A stretch of DNA of 64,000 bases from JAYWXI01 sp036016955 (lineage in GTDB: Bacteria > Bacteroidota > Bacteroidia > Flavobacteriales > Weeksellaceae). The notes under the pieces are model-generated. The model did no database searches, was not told the DNA's origin, and saw only the letters and a list, made by a program, of their open reading frames with translations. The position numbers were made by a program, and so were the translations under genes. This document shows, piece by piece, positions 25,649 to 33,826 of this stretch (position 1 is its first letter; each line of letters starts with the position of its first letter). The stretch covers positions 54,775-118,774 of the forward strand of contig NZ_JAYWXI010000010.1 of assembly GCF_036016955.1 (NCBI RefSeq), written 5' to 3'.

Positions 25649-26119
25649 ATGAAAAATAGTACGATAACGGATTATCAATTGGACAGTATCGATAAAAAAA
25701 TTATTTATATGCTGATGGATAATGCCAAGACGTCATTGGCTTATATTTCCAAGCATGTGGGGATTTCGACGACGGCGGTGCATCAGCGTATCAAAAAGTT
25801 GGAGCAGGCTGGAGTGATCGAAAATTCGATTTCTTTTCTTAATCCCCGCAAAATAGGGTATAAAGTGGTTTCGTATATTGGGGTGTTTTTGGATCAGCCG
25901 AGTCATTATCAGGAAGCTATTAAGGCTCTTGATGCGGTGAATGAGGTTGTGGAGGCGCATTATACGACGGGGAATTATACTATTTTTCTGAAGGTGCTGT
26001 GCAGGGATAACGATCACTTGATGAAAATTCTCAATAAAATACAGAAATTAAAAGGGGTGACAAGAACGGAAACTTTCATATCTTTGGAGCAGAGTATTAA
26101 CAGGCAATTGCGGGTTTGA
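25649..26119 (+). CDS. Lrp/AsnC-family transcriptional regulator
   Basis: 156 residues. An N-terminal AsnC-type winged HTH (about 10-60: LDSIDKKIIYMLMDNAKTS, then ISTTAVHQRIKKLEQAGVI) precedes the RAM ligand-binding domain (about 70-145). Family members sense amino acids and often regulate neighbouring metabolic genes. The gene follows the EEP gene by 9 bp and precedes deoC by about 80 bp. No target can be read from the sequence. Confidence 0.93.
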   Translation: MKNSTITDYQLDSIDKKIIYMLMDNAKTSLAYISKHVGISTTAVHQRIKKLEQAGVIENSISFLNPRKIGYKVVSYIGVFLDQPSHYQEAIKALDAVNEVVEAHYTTGNYTIFLKVLCRDNDHLMKILNKIQKLKGVTRTETFISLEQSINRQLRV

Positions 26120-26201
26120 TTTTTAAGTTTAAATCTTTTATTACCAGTGTTTTGTTTGTTAATGGCTTTGTTTTTGAAAGTAAATTTTTAAGAAATATGT
26201 T

Positions 26202-26945
26202 ATGGAAGTAAACCGTTATTTGGATTCGACTTATTTGAAAACGCCCGAGCAAGCTGGTTTGACTCAGGAACAAACCCGTGAGGTGGTTTATGCTCTTGCA
26301 GACGAGGCATTGGCTCATGGTATTTTTGCGGTGATGATTCGTCCTGATTTTGTGGGAGAGATTAAGTCGTATTTGTCGGATAAGCAGCCTGAGGTTAAGG
26401 TAGGCACCGTAATCGGGTTTCATGGAGGGACGGCTTCGCTGGAGGATAAATTGGCTGAGGCTCAGAAGGCGATAGCCGACGGGGCGGACGAATTGGATTT
26501 TGTGATTAATTATCCGGCTTATTTGGAGGGGAACGAGGCTTTGGTTAAGTCGGAAGTGGAGGCTTGCACGGGGCTTTGTTTGGAAAAAGGCAAAATTGCC
26601 AAGTGGATCATTGAGATTGCGGCCTTGTCGGACGCTCAGATAGCGGATTTGACGGCTAAGATTGCCCTGTGGGTTTCATCGTCTTTTTCGGGGCAGGAGG
26701 AGAAGGTTTTTGTAAAGTCTTCGACGGGATTCTATAAAACCGAAGGCGGAAAGCCTAACGGTGCTACGTTTGAAGGGATTGCGATTATGTTGGAGCATGC
26801 AGGAAAACTTCCGGTTAAGGCGGCTGGAGGCGTTCGTACGCCTGAGGATGCTCGTCGCATGATTGAGATGGGGGTTCTTAGGATTGGGACTTCTTCGGCG
26901 TTGGCTCTTTTGGGAGGAACTGCGGCGGTGGACTCGTCTTATTAA
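26202..26945 (+). CDS. deoC: Deoxyribose-phosphate aldolase
   Basis: Cleaves 2-deoxyribose 5-phosphate to glyceraldehyde 3-phosphate and acetaldehyde in deoxynucleoside catabolism. 247 residues, TIM barrel. The Schiff-base lysine is Lys172 in VFVKSSTGF, the proton-relay lysine is Lys206 in PVKAAGGVRT, and ADELDFVINYPA (near residue 98) is the DeoC signature region. No other deo gene is adjacent. A strong terminator follows. Confidence 0.96.
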   Translation: MEVNRYLDSTYLKTPEQAGLTQEQTREVVYALADEALAHGIFAVMIRPDFVGEIKSYLSDKQPEVKVGTVIGFHGGTASLEDKLAEAQKAIADGADELDFVINYPAYLEGNEALVKSEVEACTGLCLEKGKIAKWIIEIAALSDAQIADLTAKIALWVSSSFSGQEEKVFVKSSTGFYKTEGGKPNGATFEGIAIMLEHAGKLPVKAAGGVRTPEDARRMIEMGVLRIGTSSALALLGGTAAVDSSY

Positions 26946-26962
26946 TTTTATTAGAATATTTG

Positions 26963-27003
26963 AAAAAACAATAAATCCCGATAATTTCGGGATTTATTGT
27001 TTT
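26963..27003. terminator. Bidirectional terminator between deoC and the small T9SS protein
   Basis: Long A/T-flanked stem AACAATAAATCCCGA / TCGGGATTTATTGTT between convergent genes; it overlaps the last codons of the minus-strand gene. Confidence 0.85.
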
Positions 27004-27344
27004 ATGATTTGGGTTATTTTTTGCGAATTATCACTCATCAGTGAGCGCATGAGGTATTTTCCGGGTTTTAGTCGGTCCAAGCGTAATTCTGCGGAATTTT
27101 GGTTGAGATTGTAGGTGGCCACTTCAACGCCTAAGATGGAGTAGAACGTGACGGTTTTTATTTTCAAAGCGTTGTCTTTTGAACGTACGGCGAGGTAATC
27201 TTTTGCCGGATTGGGGTAAACCACCAAGAGCCCGTCGTCGGCCTTTTGGGCGGGCGTGTTGGGGTCTTTTAGGGTCTGGGCGTAGCTTGGGGATAACGCT
27301 GCGATAAGACCGGACAGAACAATAAAAAATAAAAATTTCCTCAT
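26994..27344 (-). CDS. Minimal T9SS cargo: signal peptide plus sorting domain only
   Basis: 116 residues from MRKFLFFIVLSG. A signal peptide (1-22, ending in SYAQ) is followed by a 20-residue linker and then, almost at once, a type A T9SS C-terminal domain (VYPNPAKDYLAVRSKD ... LRLDRLKPGKYLMR). No functional cargo domain fits in between. The frame is open 34 codons upstream, but an exact promoter element at 27377-27384 lies within that extension, so the short form is chosen. It may be a decayed cargo or a genuine small surface peptide. Confidence 0.75.
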   Translation of the reverse strand: MRKFLFFIVLSGLIAALSPSYAQTLKDPNTPAQKADDGLLVVYPNPAKDYLAVRSKDNALKIKTVTFYSILGVEVATYNLNQNSAELRLDRLKPGKYLMRSLMSDNSQKITQIIKQ

Positions 27345-27376
27345 TCGCGTTGAATTATCAGATTGACTGAATGTTA

Positions 27377-27384
27377 CAAATTTA
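27377..27384 (-). promoter_or_regulatory. -7 promoter element of the small T9SS protein
   Basis: Minus-strand TAAATTTG exactly matches TAnnTTTG and fixes the downstream start codon choice. Confidence 0.55.
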
Positions 27385-27419
27385 TAATAAATACAAGTAA
27401 TGCACAATACATTATTCAT

Positions 27420-27427
27420 TAAATTTG
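27420..27427 (+). promoter_or_regulatory. -7 promoter element of hemB
   Basis: TAAATTTG exactly matches TAnnTTTG, 49 bp before the hemB start; it is divergent from the previous promoter. Confidence 0.55.
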
Positions 27428-27476
27428 CCTCCAAAAATAATACCATACTGGTTTAACGATAAAATAAAGATATCTG

Positions 27477-28469
27477 ATGATTTTATATTCAAGAAACAGA
27501 AGACTCCGTATGAAAGCGGGGGTTCGGGCTTTGGTTCAGGAGACGACTCTCACCGTGAACGATTTGGTTATGCCGATGTTTGTGATGGAGGGCAAGGGGG
27601 AGCAGCAGCCTATTGCTTCAATGCCGGGGATTTTCCGCAGGAGTGTGGATTTGGCGGTGGAAGAGTGTAAGGCGCTTTATTCTTTGGGCGTAAAGGCGGT
27701 TAATCTTTATATGAAGGTTCCGGATGATTTAAAAGATAATACGGGTAAAGAGGCTTGGAATAAGGACGGGCTGATGCAGCGTACGATTCGCGAGATCAAG
27801 GCGGCGGTGCCGGAAATGGTTCTTATGCCGGACGTGGCTTTGGATCCCTATTCGATTTATGGGCACGACGGAATCATTACCAAAGGTGAGGTTGATAACG
27901 ATGCGACCAATGAGGCTTTGGCGATGATGGCGGTGTCTTTGGCTGATGCTGGTGCGGACATTGTGGCTCCCAGCGACATGATGGATGGTCGAGTATTGGC
28001 TATTCGGGAGGCTTTGGAGGAGAGTGGTCATGTTAATGTGGGGATTCTTAGTTATGCGGCGAAGTATGCGAGTTCGTTTTATGGTCCTTTTCGGAGTGCG
28101 TTGGATAGTGCCCCGAAGGATGCAATGGATGTTCCTAAGGATAAGAAGACGTATCAGATGGATTTTCACAATTCCAGGGAGGCTTTGGATGAGGTTTATA
28201 AGGATGTGGCCGAAGGCGCGGATATTATCATGATTAAGCCGGGATTGCCTTATTTGGATATCGTGGCTAAGATTCGGCGCGAAATTGAGCAGCCTATAGC
28301 GGTTTATAACGTGAGTGGGGAGTATGCGATGCTCAAGGCGGCGGTTCAGAACGGTTGGTTGGATAACGATAAGGCTATTTTGGAAAGTTTAACCTGTATA
28401 AAACGGGCGGGTGCGGACCTTATTTTTACTTATGCAGCCAAGGAAGCGGCGGTCTTGCTTAACGAATAG
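27477..28469 (+). CDS. hemB: Delta-aminolevulinic acid dehydratase (porphobilinogen synthase)
   Basis: Condenses two 5-aminolevulinate molecules to porphobilinogen in heme synthesis. 330 residues. Both Schiff-base lysines are present: Lys196 in SYAAKYASS and Lys254 in IMIKPGLPY. The segment at 119-131 reads DVALDPYSIYGHD, where zinc enzymes carry three cysteines, so this is the zinc-independent, magnesium-type enzyme. The N-terminal RNRRLRMKAGVRALVQET matches the family, supporting the start. Single gene with its own promoter. Confidence 0.97.
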   Translation: MILYSRNRRLRMKAGVRALVQETTLTVNDLVMPMFVMEGKGEQQPIASMPGIFRRSVDLAVEECKALYSLGVKAVNLYMKVPDDLKDNTGKEAWNKDGLMQRTIREIKAAVPEMVLMPDVALDPYSIYGHDGIITKGEVDNDATNEALAMMAVSLADAGADIVAPSDMMDGRVLAIREALEESGHVNVGILSYAAKYASSFYGPFRSALDSAPKDAMDVPKDKKTYQMDFHNSREALDEVYKDVAEGADIIMIKPGLPYLDIVAKIRREIEQPIAVYNVSGEYAMLKAAVQNGWLDNDKAILESLTCIKRAGADLIFTYAAKEAAVLLNE

Positions 28470-28502
28470 TGGGGGCGGCTTTAATCGGTAGGATAAAATT
28501 AT

Positions 28503-28510
28503 TAAATTTG
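28503..28510 (+). promoter_or_regulatory. -7 promoter element of alaS
   Basis: TAAATTTG exactly matches TAnnTTTG, 27 bp before the alaS start. Confidence 0.55.
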
Positions 28511-28537
28511 CGTTTTTACAAAACAATATTCAATTAA

Positions 28538-31141
28538 ATGACTTCACAACAGATACGCCAGCAGTTTTTGGATTTTTTTAAGAGCAAAGAGCATCTTATT
28601 GTTCCTTCCGCTCCTATTGTACTGAAGGACGATCCTACGCTGATGTTTTCCAATTCGGGGATGACTCAGTTTAAGGATTATTTTCTCGGGTATAAGGAGC
28701 CGAAATCCCGTCGGATTGCCGATACTCAGAAATGTCTTCGGGTTTCGGGCAAGCATAACGATTTGGACGATGTGGGGCGGGATACGTATCACCATACGAT
28801 GTTCGAGATGTTGGGGAATTGGTCTTTTGGCGACTATTTCAAGAAAGAAGCGATTGCTTGGGCGTGGGAATTGTTGACGGAGGTTTATAAGATTCCTAAG
28901 GAGAATCTTTATGTGACGATATTCGAGGGGGATGCTTCCGAGAATTTGCAGAGGGATAATGAAGCTTATGAGTTTTGGAGAGCGCATATTGCCGAGGATC
29001 GTATTCTCAACGGGAACAAAAAGGATAATTTTTGGGAGATGGGGGAGAGTGGTCCTTGTGGTCCTTGCTCGGAAATTCATGTGGATTTGCGTAGCGAGGA
29101 AGAAAAGGCAAAGGTTCCCGGTATTGAGTTGGTTAATAACGATCATCCTCAGGTGGTGGAGATATGGAATCTCGTTTTCATGGAGTTCAACCGTAAGGCG
29201 GACGGTTCTTTGGAGAAGCTGCCTTCAAAACATGTGGATACGGGGATGGGGTTTGAACGTCTTTGCATGGCTCTTCAGGGGAAGAAATCAAATTACGACA
29301 CTGATGTGTTTACGCCTTTGATTGCCAAGGTGGAGGCTTTGTCGGGAAAACGGTATGAGGGCAGGTTGGATGACGAAAAAGACATTGCGATCCGCGTGGT
29401 GGTGGATCATATCCGTGCGGTTTCGTTTGCTATTGCGGACGGCCAATTGCCGTCGAATGGTGGAGCGGGGTATGTCATCCGTCGTATTTTGAGACGTGGG
29501 ATATCGTACGCTTACCGGTTTTTGGATCGGAAAGAGCCTTTTCTTTTTGAATTGGTTTCGGTGCTGAGGACGCAGATGGGGGAATTCTTTCCGGAAATCG
29601 TCAAGCAGGAGAAGTTGGTAACCGAGGTGATTCGGGAGGAAGAAATTTCTTTTCTCAGAACGATAGAACAGGGGCTTCAGATTCTTAACGGGATGATGGA
29701 TGGGGCTTCGGATAAGCGTCTTTCAGGAGATAAGGCTTTTGAACTTTATGATACGTATGGTTTTCCGATTGATCTTACGGCGCTCATTGCTGCGGAGAGA
29801 GGCTTTTCTTTGGACGAAGAGGGGTTTGAGGCAAACCTTCGGAAACAGAAGGAGCGTTCGCGTTCGGCTGCGCAAGTGAAAGCGGGGGACTGGGTGAACG
29901 TTCGGGAAGATTCCGAACCGGGCTTTGTGGGGTATGACGTGTTGGAGTCTCCGGTTCATGTATTGAAATACAGAAAGGTTGAAAGCCAAAAAGACGGAAC
30001 GTTTTATCAATTAGTGCTTGACTCTACGCCTTTTTATGCGGAAGGAGGAGGTCAGGTTGGCGATAAGGGCGAACTGTTTTCTTCGGATGGGACAAGCGTG
30101 GCGGTTATTGATACGAAAAAGGAAAATAATCAGATTATTCATGTGACTTCGTCGTTGCCGGGAGACCTTAAGGGAACGTTGAGGGCGGAGGTTTACAAAA
30201 ACGAACGATTCTGCACGCAGGCGAACCATTCGGCAACCCATTTGTTGCACGAGGCTTTGCGTGAAGTTTTGGGGACTCATGTTGAGCAGAAGGGGTCTTA
30301 TGTGGGGGCGGATTATTTGCGTTTCGATTTTTCTCATTTTTCTAAAATGACCGAGGAGGAAATTGCTCGGGTGGAGGAGAAAGTAAATCTTAAAATTAAG
30401 GCTAATCTTCCTTTGGAAGAGTATCGGAGCCTCCCGATAAAAGAAGCAATGGCTAAAGGGGCGATGGCTCTTTTCGGTGAAAAATATGGCGATACGGTAC
30501 GGATGATTCAGTTTGGTTCTTCCAAGGAACTCTGCGGGGGGACGCACGTGAAGCATACGGGAGAGATTGGCTATTTCAAAATTGTTTCGGAGAGTTCCAC
30601 GGCGGCGGGCATCCGTAGGATTGAGGCGATTACGAGAGATAAGGCGGAAGCGTATTTTAAATCGCTCGAAAGGCAAATGGCCGAGCTGTCTGTTCTTTTG
30701 AAGGCGAAGGATCCGATTAAAGCCGTGGAAAAAATGCTGGAGGAGAATCAGACTCTGAGATCGGAAGTGGAGGCTTTGAAGAAGGAAAAAGCCATGGGAG
30801 AAATTCAAGAATGGAAGAATGATTTTGTCGAAAGCGGAGATAAACGTCTTTTGGTGAAGCGGACTTCTTTGGATGCCGGATCGGTAAAGGATATGGTTTT
30901 CCAACTCAAGAAAGAGATTCCGTCTTCCGTAACGGTGATTGTTTCCGATGCCAACGGGAAACCGATGATTACGGTTGGGGTTTCCGAGGATTTGGAGGGG
31001 AAATACCATGCGGGAAATCTTGTGAAGGATTTGGCGAAGGAAATCCAAGGCGGTGGCGGCGGAAATCCGGGATTTGCCACGGCGGGAGGTAAGAATTTGG
31101 ACGGCATTGATTCGGCGGTTCAAAAAGCCCGCTTACTCTAA
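28538..31141 (+). CDS. alaS: Alanyl-tRNA synthetase
   Basis: Charges tRNA-Ala and edits mischarged serine and glycine. 867 residues, normal length. The class II catalytic core (1-~250, with MFSNSGMTQFKDYFLG and GPCGPCSEIHVD) is followed by the tRNA-recognition domain. The editing domain has its zinc ligands in NHSATHLLHEAL and CGGTHVKHTGEIG, and the C-terminal DHHA1/C-Ala domain ends in the Gly-rich QGGGGGNPGFATAGG segment. Single gene, own promoter, strong terminator. Confidence 0.98.
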   Translation: MTSQQIRQQFLDFFKSKEHLIVPSAPIVLKDDPTLMFSNSGMTQFKDYFLGYKEPKSRRIADTQKCLRVSGKHNDLDDVGRDTYHHTMFEMLGNWSFGDYFKKEAIAWAWELLTEVYKIPKENLYVTIFEGDASENLQRDNEAYEFWRAHIAEDRILNGNKKDNFWEMGESGPCGPCSEIHVDLRSEEEKAKVPGIELVNNDHPQVVEIWNLVFMEFNRKADGSLEKLPSKHVDTGMGFERLCMALQGKKSNYDTDVFTPLIAKVEALSGKRYEGRLDDEKDIAIRVVVDHIRAVSFAIADGQLPSNGGAGYVIRRILRRGISYAYRFLDRKEPFLFELVSVLRTQMGEFFPEIVKQEKLVTEVIREEEISFLRTIEQGLQILNGMMDGASDKRLSGDKAFELYDTYGFPIDLTALIAAERGFSLDEEGFEANLRKQKERSRSAAQVKAGDWVNVREDSEPGFVGYDVLESPVHVLKYRKVESQKDGTFYQLVLDSTPFYAEGGGQVGDKGELFSSDGTSVAVIDTKKENNQIIHVTSSLPGDLKGTLRAEVYKNERFCTQANHSATHLLHEALREVLGTHVEQKGSYVGADYLRFDFSHFSKMTEEEIARVEEKVNLKIKANLPLEEYRSLPIKEAMAKGAMALFGEKYGDTVRMIQFGSSKELCGGTHVKHTGEIGYFKIVSESSTAAGIRRIEAITRDKAEAYFKSLERQMAELSVLLKAKDPIKAVEKMLEENQTLRSEVEALKKEKAMGEIQEWKNDFVESGDKRLLVKRTSLDAGSVKDMVFQLKKEIPSSVTVIVSDANGKPMITVGVSEDLEGKYHAGNLVKDLAKEIQGGGGGNPGFATAGGKNLDGIDSAVQKARLL

Positions 31142-31154
31142 AAATATAAATTTA

Positions 31155-31184
31155 AGGCCTCTCTGAAAAGCAGAGGTCTTTTTT
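31155..31184 (+). terminator. Terminator of alaS
   Basis: Stem GGCCTCTCTG-like arm pairing with CAGAGGTC followed by a run of seven T, 15 bp after the stop. Confidence 0.8.
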
Positions 31185-31230
31185 TCAAGTGTGCCTTTAA
31201 GGCGGTTTGGTTAATTAAAAAGAAAGACAA

Positions 31231-31980
31231 ATGATAAACGATGCTAAATCTAATATTGCCCTCTTGATTGACGGGGATAATGCCCAATCTTCTTTGGTTA
31301 AAGAGATTATTGAGGAGGTTTCCAAGTACGGTAAGGCGACTATCCGTCGGATTTATGGAGACTGGACACTGCCTACGATGCGGTCTTGGAAGGAGGTTTT
31401 GAACGAGAATTCGTTGAATCCGATACAGAAATTTTCGTACACTTCGGGGAAAAACTCTACCGATAGTGCCTTGATTATCGATGCAATGGATATTCTTCAT
31501 CAAAAGACGGTGGATGGGTTTTGCATTGTTTCCAGCGACAGCGACTTTACGGGGCTGGCCAAAAGGATACGGGAAGAAGGGATGTTTGTGATGGGGATTG
31601 GGAAGAAAATGACGCCAATTTCTTTTGTGAATTCGTGTGAGATTTTTACGTTCACCGAGAATTTGTCCGTTGAGGATGAAGAGCCGGTGAAGGATAAGGA
31701 GCCGCAATCTCGTCCGAAAGAGGCGAGGGTGGCTAAGATTGATAAAAAGGTGTTGGCTAAGATTGAGAAGGCTTTCGATATTTCGGCCAATGAGGAGGAT
31801 CATGCGCATGTTTCTTCGATGGGGAATGCGCTTAGGAAGATTGAACCCAGTTTTGATACGCGAACGTACGGGTTTAGAACGTTATCGGCGTTGATCGCTA
31901 GTTTGTCCCGTTATGAAATTGTCAATAACAAAGTCAACGGTTTGAACCATCCTTTGGTGAAACGAAAGGAAAACGGCTGA
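31231..31980 (+). CDS. NYN-domain protein with C-terminal LOTUS/OST-HTH domain
   Basis: 249 residues. The N-terminal NYN (PIN-like) nuclease domain (about 8-145) has the acidic residues ALLIDGDNA, the GKNSTDSALIIDAMD helix and SSDSDFTGLAKRIRE, the typical Mg-binding set. A charged linker (about 150-175) leads to an OST-HTH/LOTUS-like RNA-binding domain (about 180-245). This LabA/DUF88-type architecture is thought to cut or bind RNA; the target is unknown. It lies alone between alaS and ung. Confidence 0.85.
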   Translation: MINDAKSNIALLIDGDNAQSSLVKEIIEEVSKYGKATIRRIYGDWTLPTMRSWKEVLNENSLNPIQKFSYTSGKNSTDSALIIDAMDILHQKTVDGFCIVSSDSDFTGLAKRIREEGMFVMGIGKKMTPISFVNSCEIFTFTENLSVEDEEPVKDKEPQSRPKEARVAKIDKKVLAKIEKAFDISANEEDHAHVSSMGNALRKIEPSFDTRTYGFRTLSALIASLSRYEIVNNKVNGLNHPLVKRKENG

Positions 31981-32068
31981 GTCAAAGAGTCATTTTAACG
32001 GGAAGAGCCGTTTGGAGTCAGGGTTTTTACTGGGGAAATGCAAATCAAGGAATTTAGATGCATCGGTT

Positions 32069-32725
32069 ATGGAACAGACACAACGGACATGGGCGGAGGT
32101 TTTAGCGCCGATTAAACAGTCCGATTATTTTAAGACGCTTTGGGGGAGGGTTAAGCAGGAATACGCTTCGGGGAAATGTTTTCCTCCGAAAGATCAGATT
32201 TTTAGAGCTTTGGAACTTACTCCGTTTGAGGAGGTTAAGGTGGTGATTATTGGTCAGGATCCTTACCACGGGGATTTTCAGGCTAACGGGTTGTGTTTTT
32301 CGGTTTCCGACCGAGTGCCGGCGCCGCCCTCTCTTAAAAATATTTTTAAGGAATTGGAGGAGGATTTGGGAGTAAAACCCATAACCAACGAGCTGGATGC
32401 GTGGGCAAGGCAGGGGGTGCTTTTACTCAATGCGACGCTTACGGTGAGGGCGCATTCGCCTAATTCGCATAAGCATTTGGGTTGGGAGCGTTTTACGGAT
32501 TTTGTGATTCGTTCGTTATCCGAACAGAAAACGAATTTGGTTTTTGTGCTTTGGGGGGCTTATGCGCAGAAAAAGGCCGTTTTGATCGATCCGACCAAAC
32601 ATCAGGTGCTTCAGTCGGCGCATCCTTCGCCTTTTTCGGTTCATCGCGGTTTTTTCGGAAGCCGTCCTTTTTCCAAAATTAATGCCTATTTGGAGTCGGT
32701 GGGGAAGACGGGGATTCGCTGGTAA
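32069..32725 (+). CDS. ung: Uracil-DNA glycosylase, family 1
   Basis: Removes uracil from DNA, first step of base-excision repair. 218 residues from MEQTQRTWAEVL. Catalytic Asp lies in VIIGQDPYHGDFQANG (near residue 66), uracil-binding Asn in LLNATLTVR, and the C-terminal HPSPFSVHRGFFG carries the catalytic His. The frame opens 19 codons upstream, but the internal Met gives the standard N-terminus. Its last 47 bases overlap the end of the convergent lipoprotein gene. Confidence 0.96.
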   Translation: MEQTQRTWAEVLAPIKQSDYFKTLWGRVKQEYASGKCFPPKDQIFRALELTPFEEVKVVIIGQDPYHGDFQANGLCFSVSDRVPAPPSLKNIFKELEEDLGVKPITNELDAWARQGVLLLNATLTVRAHSPNSHKHLGWERFTDFVIRSLSEQKTNLVFVLWGAYAQKKAVLIDPTKHQVLQSAHPSPFSVHRGFFGSRPFSKINAYLESVGKTGIRW

Positions 32726-33215
32726 TTTTTTCTACTTTTAGATCGATGATGTATCGGCCTTTTAATTTTTCGTAGCCTACATCGGTGGAGTTTGCCGGGT
32801 AGAGTTGATGAAGGGTGAGGCGATGGCCTGCAAAGGATGCGGAACGGGCGACTTGCTCTTTTTCCGAATCGGAGGTGGCTAGCTTCAGGATTCTTGGCCG
32901 GGAAGTGGGGGTCATTACCTCGATTTCGACGATGGCTTGGCCGGCTTGGATGCATCTGGCATTCATTGGGCAGCGGTTGTCGCTTAGGGTTTTGAGGAAA
33001 GTGAGATTCATTCGAGTCTTTTCGTCGTAATGGGTTTGGCCTTCTTTTAGGCGGATGAGGCCGGCTTCGGCCGGGCTTTGGGGGTAGGTCTGGTTCACGG
33101 CGGTACTGGCGGTGTAGGTGGTAAGCTGTTTTTGAGAAAGAACGTCCTTTTTTTTCTGGGATTGGCAGGACCAAGCGGCAAGAAAGATTAGGGGGAAGAT
33201 TAGTTTTGAACCCAT
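32679..33215 (-). CDS. Lipoprotein of a Bacteroidetes hypothetical family
   Basis: 178 residues with a lipobox LAAWSC (Cys17). The mature part has the pattern LTFLKTLSDNRCPMNARCIQAGQAIVEIEV, with two cysteines. It fits a common Bacteroidetes lipoprotein family whose usual signature is DSRCP followed by CiWAGxA; here Trp is replaced by Gln. The fold is probably a beta-sandwich; function unknown. It lies 34 bp downstream of the DUF456 gene on the same strand, and its 3' end overlaps ung by 47 bp tail to tail. Confidence 0.75.
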   Translation of the reverse strand: MGSKLIFPLIFLAAWSCQSQKKKDVLSQKQLTTYTASTAVNQTYPQSPAEAGLIRLKEGQTHYDEKTRMNLTFLKTLSDNRCPMNARCIQAGQAIVEIEVMTPTSRPRILKLATSDSEKEQVARSASFAGHRLTLHQLYPANSTDVGYEKLKGRYIIDLKVEKITSESPSSPPTPNRH

Positions 33216-33248
33216 GATGCTAAACGGTATTTTAAGAATTTTAAAAGA

Positions 33249-33749
33249 TTAAAAAAAAGATTTCCAAGCGTCGGATAATACGATCAAAAGCATTGCCAAA
33301 CCGATCAAAAAACTGAAACTTGTACTGTACAAGAAGCCGATGAAGGAGCCTTTTACCGAATTGAGCGCTTTTCGGTGGTCGCTGGGAGCGTGGAGGAGTT
33401 CGCCAAGGAATACGCCTAAAAACATTCCGATAAGGAAGCCGAATGGGATGGGAATGAATATTAATCCGGCTAAGGTTCCTATAACCGAGCCCCAACTTCC
33501 CCATTTTGTTCCGCCGTATTTTTTATTGGTTCGGGCGGGGATGAGGTAACCGAGAGCCATGGAAATCAGGGTTAAAATAACGAATAGGCCTATCAATAGT
33601 GGCGAAATCGAACCTCCGCCGGCAAATTGGTAGAGCAGGAGACCGCTCAGGCTCAAAATAAGGCCGGGGAGTGCGGGCAGAAAAGTGCCTGCGAGGCCTA
33701 TGACTAAAAGGATCAGGCTGATTAGGGAAATCATCGGAGAAAAATCCAT
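33249..33749 (-). CDS. DUF456 family membrane protein
   Basis: 166 residues from MDFSPMISL, with about five membrane segments and the DUF456 pattern: GTFLPALPGLILSLSGLLLYQ, then a Gly-rich GSWGSVIGTLAGLIFIPIPFG, then GMFLGVFLGELL. Inner-membrane protein of unknown role. First of a two-gene minus-strand pair with the lipoprotein; divergent from the MscS gene, with about 60 bp of shared promoter space. Confidence 0.85.
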   Translation of the reverse strand: MDFSPMISLISLILLVIGLAGTFLPALPGLILSLSGLLLYQFAGGGSISPLLIGLFVILTLISMALGYLIPARTNKKYGGTKWGSWGSVIGTLAGLIFIPIPFGFLIGMFLGVFLGELLHAPSDHRKALNSVKGSFIGFLYSTSFSFLIGLAMLLIVLSDAWKSFF

Positions 33750-33811
33750 TGGCAATTATTAAAAATTGGTTAAAAGTAAACAATTCTGCAATAGGTCCAA
33801 GTGGATTTTCT

Positions 33812-33819
33812 TATTTTTG
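33812..33819 (+). promoter_or_regulatory. -7 promoter element of the MscS-family gene
   Basis: TATTTTTG exactly matches TAnnTTTG 7 bp before the ATG at 33827 and excludes the upstream in-frame extension. Confidence 0.5.
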
Positions 33820-33826
33820 TCGGGTT

